Of a stretch of DNA of 64,000 nucleotides, positions 10,118-18,686 are shown one piece after another. Each line of letters begins with the position of its first letter. The stretch's first letter is position 1. Below the pieces are notes generated by a model, which saw only the letters and a list, made by a program, of their open reading frames with translations, was not told the DNA's origin and searched no databases. The stretch comes from Pelagihabitans pacificus (GTDB lineage: Bacteria; Bacteroidota; Bacteroidia; Flavobacteriales; Flavobacteriaceae). Location of the stretch: positions 62,001 through 126,000 of the forward strand of contig NZ_VIKU02000003.1 of assembly GCF_009371985.2 (NCBI RefSeq), read 5' to 3'. Position numbers and translations under genes: made by a program.

Positions 10118-11452
10118 GTGATTTTAAAAAAACAACTATATACAACGATTTTTTTACACCTTTTCCTGTGTTGGGGATGGGCGCAGGATTTGGCATACCA
10201 AAGCACGGGCGGGAGTATTTATGAAAAGGCACACTATCTCGCCTTTGAAGGAAACCTATCATCCGCAAAGAAATTGTTAGAGGAGGAGACGACCAAAAAT
10301 GGCACGGATACGGATGCTTCTGCTTTATTGGCCCGTATCTATAGTTGGGAAGGCAACCATGCCGAAGCACGAAAAAAGTTCAATAGAATCATTTCAGAGG
10401 AACGTAAAAATACGGATGTCTGGATCAGTGCAGTCAAGAACGAATTATACGCCAACAATGATGCCACCGCATTGGGGCTGGCCAATAAAGCCTTGTTTTA
10501 CCTCGGTCAGAACCGGGAAATAGAACGTCTGAAAGAACTTGCCGTCCAAAACATCCGAAATAAAAAATACCCACCATTGGGACCGAATGTGGGTATTGCG
10601 ACTTCCAAGGTTTCAAAAAAGGGAGGAAAGCGGAACAAGAAATCATTGGAAGCATCGGAAAAAGTCGTGGCAAAAGAAAAAGATGAAAACGCTAAGAAAA
10701 AGCCCTTGGAGGAAAAAGAGATGAACAATCGGATAGGCATTATGAACTCATTCATGGTATTCGATAAAGTCTATGAACCCATGGTATTTTCCAATATATC
10801 CTATAGGAGGCAAACCCTGGCCGGCAGTATCATCCCCAGAATCAACTATAATAACCGTCTGAACAAACATGGGATACAGTACGATTTGGATTTCTATCCA
10901 AAATTTTCCAAACGTTTCTATGCCTATTTAAATTATGGCTATTCGAACGCCTCGATTTTCCCCAATCATAAGGTAGGGGGCGACCTATATGCCAACTTAC
11001 CGGGAGCGTTTGAATTTTCCGCCGGGGCGCGCTATATCAGTTTTGAAACCAAGAATGTCACGGTTATCACCAATTCATTAGGGCACTACAGGGGGAATTA
11101 TTATTTTTCATTACGTTCCTATATCACCCCGCAGCCGAACAACCTAACAAGGATTTCCGGAAACCTGCTGGTACGGAAATATTTCCGGGACGGGGAAAAC
11201 TTCCTTGGGGTGAACGTCGGCATGGGCTATTCTCCCGAGCTAAGACAATTAAGGGATGGGGATGAACTTCTCGCTGAAACCCTACTATATATAGAATCGC
11301 AACGGATGAGTCTTCAATATCAATTCACACCCAAAAAGAGTCCGAATATTTATATGGCCAATTTAGGCGTGGCCCGGCAAGAACTCTCTTTTGACACAGG
11401 TAACTTCTTTTGGTCGGTTACAGCGGGAATTACCTATAGTGTAAAGTTCTGA
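10118..11452 (+). CDS. YaiO-family outer-membrane beta-barrel protein with TPR domain
   Basis: 444 residues from GTG at 10118, chosen because it gives a clean signal peptide (ILKKQLYTTIF... ending WAQ). A TTG at 10097 in the same frame would add seven residues. Residues about 30-150 form TPR-like helices (AHYLAFEGNLSSAKKLL, EARKKFN). A basic Lys-rich linker follows near 175-210. The last about 230 residues alternate in the pattern of an outer-membrane barrel and resemble the YaiO domain, ending in aromatic VKF. A TPR plus barrel is the usual form of exporters for synthase-made polysaccharides (PgaA, BcsC, AlgK/E), so this is the likely outer-membrane exit for the operon's glycan. Confidence 0.85.
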   Translation: MILKKQLYTTIFLHLFLCWGWAQDLAYQSTGGSIYEKAHYLAFEGNLSSAKKLLEEETTKNGTDTDASALLARIYSWEGNHAEARKKFNRIISEERKNTDVWISAVKNELYANNDATALGLANKALFYLGQNREIERLKELAVQNIRNKKYPPLGPNVGIATSKVSKKGGKRNKKSLEASEKVVAKEKDENAKKKPLEEKEMNNRIGIMNSFMVFDKVYEPMVFSNISYRRQTLAGSIIPRINYNNRLNKHGIQYDLDFYPKFSKRFYAYLNYGYSNASIFPNHKVGGDLYANLPGAFEFSAGARYISFETKNVTVITNSLGHYRGNYYFSLRSYITPQPNNLTRISGNLLVRKYFRDGENFLGVNVGMGYSPELRQLRDGDELLAETLLYIESQRMSLQYQFTPKKSPNIYMANLGVARQELSFDTGNFFWSVTAGITYSVKF

Positions 11453-11556
11453 TTTCGAAATGATCGTTGAAATCCATCTTGTATTTTCTTTATGAAAAGC
11501 TTAACCTTTCCTTTTCAATACTTTCACAACAAGTTTCTTAGTTTACACCACAATTA

Positions 11557-11588
11557 ATTGCTTTCGGGCCACGTTACTATTATGTTTA
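11557..11588 (+). promoter_or_regulatory. Possible Bacteroidota-type promoter ahead of the acidic microprotein pair
   Basis: ATTG at 11557-11560 and TATGTTTA at 11581-11588 are separated by 20 nt. This approximates the Bacteroidota consensus TTTG / TAnnTTTG. It would leave a leader of about 65 nt before the first peptide at 11662. The match is imperfect. Confidence 0.3.
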
Positions 11589-11661
11589 TATCATGATACT
11601 TGAAGCCCAATTCAAGTGAAATCGAACTTAAACCCAAATATTAACTTAACCTAACAACGGA

Positions 11662-11760
11662 ATGCTCTACGACACCTACGGCGAGGAATATTTAAACTTC
11701 CTCCAAGATCTAAACGAAATTTTAAGTTTAAACGAGTTGGTAGAGTTAGACTACATGTAG
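11662..11760 (+). CDS. Acidic microprotein A (32 residues), first of a homologous pair
   Basis: A 32-codon frame from ATG to TAG in an otherwise gene-free gap. It carries the block YLNFLQDLNEIL (residues 10-21), followed by a Leu-rich acidic tail. The next small frame, 40 nt downstream, matches it without gaps at 13 of 22 aligned positions (Y-L-N-F-x-x-D-L-N-E-I-L, then E, L, Y). Two independent short frames encoding the same block is strong evidence that both are translated. The likely fold is one amphipathic helix. It has no signal peptide, no Cys and no recognised family. Function unknown. Confidence 0.72.
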   Translation: MLYDTYGEEYLNFLQDLNEILSLNELVELDYM

Positions 11761-11800
11761 TAGTGTAACCCTTTGTCCCGATTCTCCAAAACCTACTATT

Positions 11801-11902
11801 ATGGCAAATCAAAATTCAGACAATGCAGCGTATCTGAACTTCATTGAAGATTTAAACGAAATCCTGACAGATTTCGAAATCAGCAAATTGAACTATTCCT
11901 AA
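11801..11902 (+). CDS. Acidic microprotein B (33 residues), paralogue of A
   Basis: A 33-codon frame from ATG to TAA. The shared block is YLNFIEDLNEIL (residues 11-22), followed by a charged tail ending L-N-Y-S; the N-terminus is polar (MANQNSDN). Substitutions relative to A are conservative (L/I, Q/E), as expected under protein-level selection. It ends 21 nt before a strong terminator hairpin, so A and B form a compact two-gene transcript of about 300 nt. No family recognised. Confidence 0.72.
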   Translation: MANQNSDNAAYLNFIEDLNEILTDFEISKLNYS

Positions 11903-11923
11903 GCGCTTATCAAAAGTTAGATA

Positions 11924-11960
11924 AAAAAAGTCCCTGACCGATAAAGTCAGGGACTTTTTT
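11924..11960. terminator. Bidirectional intrinsic terminator between microproteins and rpoD
   Basis: A perfect 15-bp inverted repeat: AAAAAAGTCCCTGAC, a 7-nt loop, then GTCAGGGACTTTTTT. A-tract and T-tract on either side allow termination of the plus-strand microproteins and of the converging rpoD transcript. Confidence 0.93.
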
Positions 11961-11977
11961 ATGATGTATAAAGTGTG

Positions 11978-12841
11978 CTAGCCTAAATAGGTCTTTAACA
12001 TCTTACTCCTGGAATTATGACGCAGCTTACGAATGGCTTTCTCACGAATCTGGCGCACCCGCTCCCTGGTGAGGTCAAAGGTCAATCCGATTTCGGCCAA
12101 GGTCATCGACTGCTGGTCCCCAATACCGTAATAAAGTTTTACGACATCTGCCTCCCGTGGGGACAAGGTTTCCAAGGCCCTGTTAATTTCCGTATTTAAT
12201 GACTGCTGCATTAAAATGTTATCCGGTTTCGGAGATTCTCCGGCTCTCAACACATCATAGAGATTGGAGTCTTCACCTTCCCGCAATGGCGCGTCCATCG
12301 AAACGTGGCGTCCCGAGTTTTTCAAGGATTGTCGTACTTCGTTGACCGTCATCTCCAATTCCTTTGCAATTTCTTCTGCAGAGGGTGGACGCTCATGAGC
12401 CTGCTCCAAGTAGGAAAAGGTCTTTTTAATCTTATTGATCGAGCCGATTTTATTCAATGGAAGCCTAACAACTCGTGATTGCTCGGCCAATGCCTGTAGA
12501 ATAGACTGACGAATCCACCAAACCGCATAGGAGATAAATTTGAACCCACGGGTCTCGTCGAAACGTTTGGCTGCCTTTACAAGGCCCACATTGCCTTCGT
12601 TGATCAAATCGGGGAGGGTAAGCCCTTGGTTTTGGTACTGTTTGGCTACTGAGACTACAAATCGAAGGTTTGCAGTCGTTAATTTCTCCAGGGCGGCTTG
12701 ATCTCCGTCCCTGATTTTTTGCGCCAGTTCGACTTCTTCACTGGCAGTTATCAAGTCGATTTTACTGATATCCTGCAGATATTTATCCAACGATTTCGAT
12801 TCTCGATTGGTTACCTGCTTGATAATCTTTAATTGCCTCAT
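11978..12841 (-). CDS. rpoD: RNA polymerase sigma factor RpoD (short Bacteroidota form)
   Basis: 287 residues starting MRQLKI, the usual short form in Bacteroidota lacking the long N-terminal region 1.1 and spacer. Regions seen in order are 1.2 ([13 protein letters not shown]), 2.1-2.4 ([27 protein letters not shown]), 3 ([17 protein letters not shown]) and 4.2 helix-turn-helix ([14 protein letters not shown]), ending KTYLG. Several positions differ from the form I recall as common in this group ([19 protein letters not shown] versus YFGLGDQHPMTLEEIGETF), so a second, paralogous copy is possible. Converges on the microprotein pair. Confidence 0.93.
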   Translation of the reverse strand: MRQLKIIKQVTNRESKSLDKYLQDISKIDLITASEEVELAQKIRDGDQAALEKLTTANLRFVVSVAKQYQNQGLTLPDLINEGNVGLVKAAKRFDETRGFKFISYAVWWIRQSILQALAEQSRVVRLPLNKIGSINKIKKTFSYLEQAHERPPSAEEIAKELEMTVNEVRQSLKNSGRHVSMDAPLREGEDSNLYDVLRAGESPKPDNILMQQSLNTEINRALETLSPREADVVKLYYGIGDQQSMTLAEIGLTFDLTRERVRQIREKAIRKLRHNSRSKMLKTYLG

Positions 12842-13024
12842 ATATATTTATTTGTTTTTGATATTGTACAAGTTCTCATTATACATTTTTAAATGCTCTT
12901 ATCCAAGGGATTTGGCTTATTATTATACATATTTTATGAGCGTTTTGGGAATAATCCAAAGGATTGTGGGTCATATGCCGATATTCTTTCAGCTTATATT
13001 ATTTTTGGGGAATAAGCGAATATC

Positions 13025-14263
13025 ATGAGTACATCGGAACCGAAAATTGCGATCATTGGAGCTGGATTGAGCGGTTTGGTGGCTGCCATCTGTTTGGAGG
13101 AACAGGGATTTGCGCCTGAAATATTCGAGGCTTCCGATAGTATTGGGGGTAGGATTAAGACCGATTTTTATGAGGGAATACCTCTTGACCACGGTTTTCA
13201 GGTGTTATTGACCGAATATCCTTTGACCAAGAAATATCTTGATTATGGTGCTTTGGGCTTGAAGCACTTTCTTCCTGGCGCCTTGTTATACCGAAAGGGG
13301 AAGACATCCAAAATCGGCGATCCGTTAAGAAATGCGACTTTTCTTTTTTCTACCGTGTTTTCAGGAGTTGGGAGTATCCAGGATAAATGGAAAATATTTC
13401 GTTTATCTTCATCCTTAAAGAATAAATCGATTGCACAATTATTCGAAGCACCCGGCACTTCTACCTTGGATTTTTTAAAGGAATACGGATTTTCCGATCG
13501 CATCATCGATAATTTTTTCCGCCCTTTTTTCTCTGGGATTTTTCTAGAGGATGAACTTACCACTTCGAGTCGGATGTTTCAATTCGTTTATAAGATGTTC
13601 TCCGAAGGCGATGCCGCCATCCCGGAAAAAGGAATGCAAGAAATACCTAAACAATTGTATGAACGGCTATGGAATACAAAAATTCATTACAATCGCAGCG
13701 TGGCACGAGTCGATGGAAAAACGATCCATATCAACGGAGATATCCTCGATTTTGATGCCGTTATTATCGCTACCGATCCCACGAAGCTATTGGAACAGTT
13801 AAGCGCGACCCCAGTGCAGTGGCACAGCTCCCATACCTTGTATTTTAAGACAAAGGCATCAACGATGAATCTGCCAATAATCGGACTATTGACAAAATCC
13901 GATACTTTGGTCAATAATCTTCATTTTGTCACCGATGTGATTCCTGTGAGCGGTTCGGATGCCATACTATCGGCAACAGTAGTGAGAGCCCACGAATTAT
14001 CCGAAACCGATTTGGTGGCCCGGGCTAAAAAAGAGCTTTTGGATTGTTGTAAACTGAATGACTTGGAATTTATTAGGGGCTATCGAATCGACAGGGCATT
14101 ACCTAAGCTAAAGACCGCTCATTACGAGAGTCGACTCGTGAAATACTCCGACCATGTATTTCTAGCAGGGGACCATTTGGCCAACGGAAGTATCAATGCC
14201 GCCATGCTTTCGGGTGAGCAGGCCGCTAGTGAAACGATGAAAGCACTGGAGCAAACAAAATGA
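13025..14263 (+). CDS. FAD-dependent amine oxidase/phytoene-desaturase-like oxidoreductase
   Basis: 412 residues. The N-terminal dinucleotide-binding motif (IAIIGAGLSGLVAA), the FAD-contacting Glu (EIFEASDSIGGR) and a C-terminal FAD motif (HVFLAGDHLANGSINAAMLSGEQAA) define the flavin-containing amine oxidase/protoporphyrinogen oxidase/carotenoid desaturase superfamily. The substrate cannot be assigned, since no carotenoid or haem genes are adjacent. The stop overlaps the next start by 4 bp (ATGA), so the two are translationally coupled. Confidence 0.85.
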   Translation: MSTSEPKIAIIGAGLSGLVAAICLEEQGFAPEIFEASDSIGGRIKTDFYEGIPLDHGFQVLLTEYPLTKKYLDYGALGLKHFLPGALLYRKGKTSKIGDPLRNATFLFSTVFSGVGSIQDKWKIFRLSSSLKNKSIAQLFEAPGTSTLDFLKEYGFSDRIIDNFFRPFFSGIFLEDELTTSSRMFQFVYKMFSEGDAAIPEKGMQEIPKQLYERLWNTKIHYNRSVARVDGKTIHINGDILDFDAVIIATDPTKLLEQLSATPVQWHSSHTLYFKTKASTMNLPIIGLLTKSDTLVNNLHFVTDVIPVSGSDAILSATVVRAHELSETDLVARAKKELLDCCKLNDLEFIRGYRIDRALPKLKTAHYESRLVKYSDHVFLAGDHLANGSINAAMLSGEQAASETMKALEQTK

Positions 14264-14769
14264 GTAAAAGACAATTAAAAAAATACCTGTCCGATTTACC
14301 AAAGGAAGCGCTGGAGGAACAGTTAATGGACCTTTACCAACGATTTCCTGTCATAAAGGAATATTATGATTTCGTTTTTAATCCAAAAGAGGACAAGCTT
14401 GTTCAGGAAGCGAAGGCCAAAATCTCGAACGAATACTTCCCGGTGCGGCGAAAACGCCCTAAGGCAAGACGTTCCGTGGCGCAGAAATATATCAAACATT
14501 TCGTCAAACTAGGAGTGGCCCCTCATTTGATTGCCGATGTCATGCTTTACAATCTTGAGACTGCCCAGACCTATTCAATCAATAGAAACCTACCCGATTC
14601 TTTTTTTAAAAGCATGCTCAACTCTTTTGACCAGGCGGTACATTTTGTATCCACCCATGGTCTTTTAGGGGACTTTCGGCCACGAATAGCGAAAATCCAT
14701 ACCCAGACACAGGAAGGGCAGTGGCCTTTGGAAGAAGGTTTTTCCAGGGTGTTGGATAGTATTGATTAA
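14260..14769 (+). CDS. Small basic protein, probably DUF6155 family
   Basis: 169 residues, soluble, helical and rich in Lys/Arg (a KRPKARRS stretch near residue 69). No signal peptide, Cys motif or catalytic signature is seen. It resembles the DUF6155 proteins of Bacteroidota from memory. Coupled by a 4-bp overlap to the FAD oxidoreductase and followed after 18 bp by a dehydrogenase gene. Function unknown. Confidence 0.75.
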   Translation: MSKRQLKKYLSDLPKEALEEQLMDLYQRFPVIKEYYDFVFNPKEDKLVQEAKAKISNEYFPVRRKRPKARRSVAQKYIKHFVKLGVAPHLIADVMLYNLETAQTYSINRNLPDSFFKSMLNSFDQAVHFVSTHGLLGDFRPRIAKIHTQTQEGQWPLEEGFSRVLDSID

Positions 14770-14787
14770 AACTGAATTTTTGGAACC

Positions 14788-15717
14788 ATGAGCATTGTAA
14801 TTCTACGACAAGACGATAAAATAGATCTATGGAAGCACGCCCTCAGATCGGCTGCTCCCGATATTCCTGTTTACAGTGGCGACGAAGACCATCCCAAAGA
14901 CCGCATCGATATGGCATTGGTCTGGAAACATCGTCCTGGTAGCCTAAGTGAGTATCCCAATCTTAAGTGCATTGCGTCTTCGGGAGCCGGTGTTGATTTC
15001 ATTTTTGAGGATGCCTCGGCTCCTACCCACTTACCGATTACCCGTGTGGTAAACCCGATGTTGGCAAGCGATATGTCCGAACATGTGATTGCCCTTATTT
15101 TTGCCTACCTTAAAAACTTGAACCATTATAAAATAGATCAGCAGCATAAAATTTGGAAACCCCTCAATTACAAAAGAATAAAGGACTTTACGGTAGGTAT
15201 ATTGGGTCTGGGTGCCTTGGGTGCTGTGTTGGCCAATGACTTGGTCCGTGTTGGTTTTAAGGTACAGGGATGGTCCCGTTCCAAGAAAACAATGAAAAAT
15301 ATAAAAACCTTTTTCGGAAACGAAGATCTTGCCGACTTCCTTGCAACCACCGGGATTTTGGTCTGCTTGTTGCCTTTAACACAGGCGACCGCAGGTATCC
15401 TGAACTCGGAATTGTTTCAAAAGCTTCCTAAAGGGGCCTATCTTATCAATGTGGCCAGGGGAGGTCATTTAGTGAACCGAGACCTACTGGAGGCGTTAAA
15501 GAACGAACATTTAAGTGGAGCGGCGCTCGATGTATTCCATGAGGAGCCTTTGCCCGTTGCACATCCCTTTTGGGAACATCCAAAAATTCATATGAGTCCC
15601 CATTGCGCCAGCGTTTCGGACACCGATTCAGTGGTTCCCCAGATCGTCGAAAACCATCAAAGGTTATTGGCGGGAAAACCCTTGAACAACCTGGTACATA
15701 TCGAAAGGGGATACTAG
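14788..15717 (+). CDS. 2-hydroxyacid dehydrogenase, glyoxylate/hydroxypyruvate reductase A type
   Basis: 309 residues. The Rossmann motif GILGLGALGAVLA (near 136-148), an Arg of the catalytic set in INVARGGHLV, Glu in HEEPLP and His in SPHCAS fit the D-isomer-specific 2-hydroxyacid dehydrogenases. Length and the SPHxAS ending are closest to GhrA, which reduces glyoxylate and hydroxypyruvate with NAD(P)H. Follows the DUF6155-like gene by 18 bp and is probably in the same transcript. Confidence 0.88.
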   Translation: MSIVILRQDDKIDLWKHALRSAAPDIPVYSGDEDHPKDRIDMALVWKHRPGSLSEYPNLKCIASSGAGVDFIFEDASAPTHLPITRVVNPMLASDMSEHVIALIFAYLKNLNHYKIDQQHKIWKPLNYKRIKDFTVGILGLGALGAVLANDLVRVGFKVQGWSRSKKTMKNIKTFFGNEDLADFLATTGILVCLLPLTQATAGILNSELFQKLPKGAYLINVARGGHLVNRDLLEALKNEHLSGAALDVFHEEPLPVAHPFWEHPKIHMSPHCASVSDTDSVVPQIVENHQRLLAGKPLNNLVHIERGY

Positions 15718-15853
15718 TATTTTGGGGAGGTAAAAAAAGTTACCTTGAATTCCCCCTCTAAATTTTTCTTAAGGAGAAAATTCTGCTAATTTTGTAAAAT
15801 TGGGGTTGAGGCAAAATTTCCCTGAACCATAACATCTAAAATCTCCTACCTAC

Positions 15854-17359
15854 TTGGAACTGCAAAAAGCTACGGAAAAAACCTTATACGATTACCAGAT
15901 TGAGGATTTGAACACTATTTTCAAACACCTCGACGAAGCCGGTACGGGTAATTTACTATACCAATTACCCACCGGGGGGGGGAAGACCGTAGTGTTTTCG
16001 GAAATAGCCAAAAGATATATCCAACGGAATAAAAAGAAGGTCGTGGTACTCACGCACCGCATCGAGTTGAGCGTACAGACCTCGAAAATGCTGCATGGTT
16101 TTGGTGTAAATAACAAAATCATCAATAGCGGGGTCAAAGAACTCCAAGATCAGGATGATTACATGTGCTTTGTTGCCATGGTAGAGACTTTGAACAATAG
16201 GCTTCAGGAAGAGAAGGTTGAAATCAAGAATATCGGTCTGGTCATTATCGATGAGGCCCATTACAATTCCTTCAGAAAGTTGTTCAAATATTTCGAGGAG
16301 TCGACCATTCTTGGAGTGACCGCCACACCGCTGAGCTCCAATATAAAGCTTCCGATGAAAGATAATTACCAAAAACTGATTATCGGGGAATCGATAAATT
16401 CGCTTATAGAAAAGAAGTTTTTGGCGAAGGCCAACATGTACAACTACGATGTAAGCCTTCAAAGCTTAAAATTGGGTATCAATGGGGATTATACCGTGAA
16501 ATCATCCGATGAACTCTATGGCAATCAAAGCATGCTGAGTAAATTAATGACGGCATATAACGAAATCGCCAAAGGCACCAAAACCCTGATTTTCAATAAC
16601 GGAATCAATACCTCACGGTATGTATATGAGACTTTCAAGAAAGCGGGATATGACATTCGTCACTTGGATAATAAAAATACGGCCGCCGAGCGAAAGGAAA
16701 TACTAAGCTGGTTTTCGACAACCCCGGGTGCCATCTTGACTTCGGTCAGTATCTTGACCACTGGTTTTGACGAGCCAACGGTGGAAACCATTATATTAAA
16801 TCGGGCAACCCGGTCGTTAACGCTTTACTTTCAAATGATTGGCAGGGGGTCTAGGATACTGCCAAATAAAGAGGAATTCACGGTCATCGATATGGGGAAC
16901 AACGTTGCCCGTTTCGGTATGTGGGATGCTCCTATCGATTGGCAGGAAATATTTCATTTTCCGGACTTCTTTTTGGAGAATATCAAGAATGATGAGGAGA
17001 TTGAGCGTGAATTCGTTTACGAAATGCCAGCAGAGCTAAAGGCAAAGTTCAGCAAATCGAAGGAAATTGAGTTCGATGTGAAGGAAGAATACAAGAAAAT
17101 TTTCGCACAGGGCCTGCGATCCAAGGTGGTCTTGGAGCGAAGCATCGAACAACACGCCAAAATTTGTGTAGAAAATGCAGAGGATGTCTTCGATGCCCGG
17201 ATTTTGGCCAAACAGTTGAAGGAAGAAATCTCTTACAGGGTGCGCCAGTATTCTTATTGTATTATGAACAATACCAAGAACTATAAGGAATGGCTAGAAG
17301 AGGACTATGAAAGGCGTTTGCGTTCAAGTATATCCAAAAAGTTCGCGGCTAGGATGTAG
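15854..17359 (+). CDS. DEAD/DEAH-box superfamily 2 helicase (RadD-like)
   Basis: 501 residues from TTG at 15854. A Q-motif-like start (LYDYQIEDL), Walker A GGGKT, DEAH box (IIDEAH), motif III GVTATPL, and in the second RecA lobe TTGFDEP and QMIGRGSR (motif VI) are all visible. The lobe order and size resemble bacterial RadD/YejH-type helicases that act in DNA repair. There is no nuclease or methylase domain, and no restriction gene is next to it, so a defence role is not indicated. The glycosyltransferase gene follows after 35 bp. Confidence 0.88.
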   Translation: MELQKATEKTLYDYQIEDLNTIFKHLDEAGTGNLLYQLPTGGGKTVVFSEIAKRYIQRNKKKVVVLTHRIELSVQTSKMLHGFGVNNKIINSGVKELQDQDDYMCFVAMVETLNNRLQEEKVEIKNIGLVIIDEAHYNSFRKLFKYFEESTILGVTATPLSSNIKLPMKDNYQKLIIGESINSLIEKKFLAKANMYNYDVSLQSLKLGINGDYTVKSSDELYGNQSMLSKLMTAYNEIAKGTKTLIFNNGINTSRYVYETFKKAGYDIRHLDNKNTAAERKEILSWFSTTPGAILTSVSILTTGFDEPTVETIILNRATRSLTLYFQMIGRGSRILPNKEEFTVIDMGNNVARFGMWDAPIDWQEIFHFPDFFLENIKNDEEIEREFVYEMPAELKAKFSKSKEIEFDVKEEYKKIFAQGLRSKVVLERSIEQHAKICVENAEDVFDARILAKQLKEEISYRVRQYSYCIMNNTKNYKEWLEEDYERRLRSSISKKFAARM

Positions 17360-17394
17360 AACTCACCGAGCTCCTTGTTTCCGACCTGTACGGT

Positions 17395-18648
17395 ATGATT
17401 TGTAAAACAATGCTGATAATCGGTTTTACCTGGCCCGAGCCAAACGCAACGGCTGCTGGTAGCAGAATGCTGCAGTTGATTTCTTTTTTTTTGGATGAGG
17501 GATATGCGATTACGTTTGCCAGTACTTCGAAACCCACCGATTTCAGTTTAAATCTCGAAGCCTTAGGTGTCAAGAGAGAAACTATCGAATTGAACCACCC
17601 TTCGTTTGATAGCTTCATTAAAGGGCTACTACCCGACATTGTTTTATTCGATCGCTTTTTAACGGAAGAGCAATTTGGATGGCGGGTTGCCGAATCCACT
17701 CCCAATGCCGTCCGGATACTGGATACGGAGGACCTACATTCATTGCGATATGCCAGGAAAAAGGCTTTTAAGGCCGGAATCAAGTTTGATTTGGATTTCT
17801 GGCTTCGGCAGGAAATAACGAAAAGGGAGATGGCTAGCATCTATCGTTGTGACCTGTCCCTTATTATTTCATCCTATGAGATGAAGCTCCTCGAGCAAGT
17901 TGTGGCAGTACCTGGGGCACTATTGCTACATCTGCCTTTTATGATCGAAACACCGTCGGCGTTTACAACCGATTCATGGCCCTGCTTTGGGCAAAGGCAA
18001 CATTTTATGTTTATTGGTACCGGCAAACATGAACCCAACCTAGATGCCATTGTTTGGCTGAAACAAGAAATTTGGCCCTGCATACGCGAGGCGTTGCCAA
18101 AGGAGGAACTGCACATCTATGGTAGTTATTTACCCAAACTAATAACCGAATTGCATCAACCTGGCGAAGGCTTTTATGTGAAAGGAAAGCTATCGAATAT
18201 CGAGGCGGCAATGCGTCGGCATAGGGTTAATTTGGCGCCCTTGCGTTTCGGGGCGGGTATCAAGGGAAAGCTCATCGACTCCATGCGGTACGGCATGCCG
18301 AGTGTCACCACGGGTATCGGAGCCGAGGGTATGCATAGCGACCTTCCATGGAACGGCAGTATCGCCGAATCAGCTTCCGATTTTGCCAAAGCCGCAATCG
18401 CTTTACATACCAATCAATTTGAATGGGACAAAGCACAGCAGCATGGGATTGAAATTTTAAGATCCTGCTATGATGCACGGCGTCAAAGGCAAGTGCTCCG
18501 AAACAAGATTCATAGTTTATCCCGAGGGTTGAAAAAGCACCGATTCAAAAACTTCACCGGAGCCATGTTGGGTCACCACAGTCTGCAGAGTAGCAAATAC
18601 CTTTCGAAATGGATAGAAGCCAAGAACAGAGGTGTTAAAAACAACTAA
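17395..18648 (+). CDS. GT4-type glycosyltransferase
   Basis: 417 residues; the ATG at 17395 or a second Met five codons later (MLIIGFTWPE) could be the start. The second domain shows the GT-B donor-site pattern: FIGTGKHEPN, then LAPLRFGAGIKGKLIDSMRYGMPSV, with Glu in TGIGAEGM. The N-terminal acceptor domain is less typical. It probably transfers a nucleotide-activated sugar onto a surface glycan. It sits alone between the helicase and menB, outside any polysaccharide cluster. Confidence 0.82.
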   Translation: MICKTMLIIGFTWPEPNATAAGSRMLQLISFFLDEGYAITFASTSKPTDFSLNLEALGVKRETIELNHPSFDSFIKGLLPDIVLFDRFLTEEQFGWRVAESTPNAVRILDTEDLHSLRYARKKAFKAGIKFDLDFWLRQEITKREMASIYRCDLSLIISSYEMKLLEQVVAVPGALLLHLPFMIETPSAFTTDSWPCFGQRQHFMFIGTGKHEPNLDAIVWLKQEIWPCIREALPKEELHIYGSYLPKLITELHQPGEGFYVKGKLSNIEAAMRRHRVNLAPLRFGAGIKGKLIDSMRYGMPSVTTGIGAEGMHSDLPWNGSIAESASDFAKAAIALHTNQFEWDKAQQHGIEILRSCYDARRQRQVLRNKIHSLSRGLKKHRFKNFTGAMLGHHSLQSSKYLSKWIEAKNRGVKNN

Positions 18649-18686
18649 GTCTTTTTATCTTTGGCATATTCTTTTAAAATCACCAT

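Noticed and set aside
15854-17359. SF2 helicase as part of a defence island
   Set aside because: No nuclease, methylase or other defence gene adjoins it; neighbours are housekeeping metabolism.
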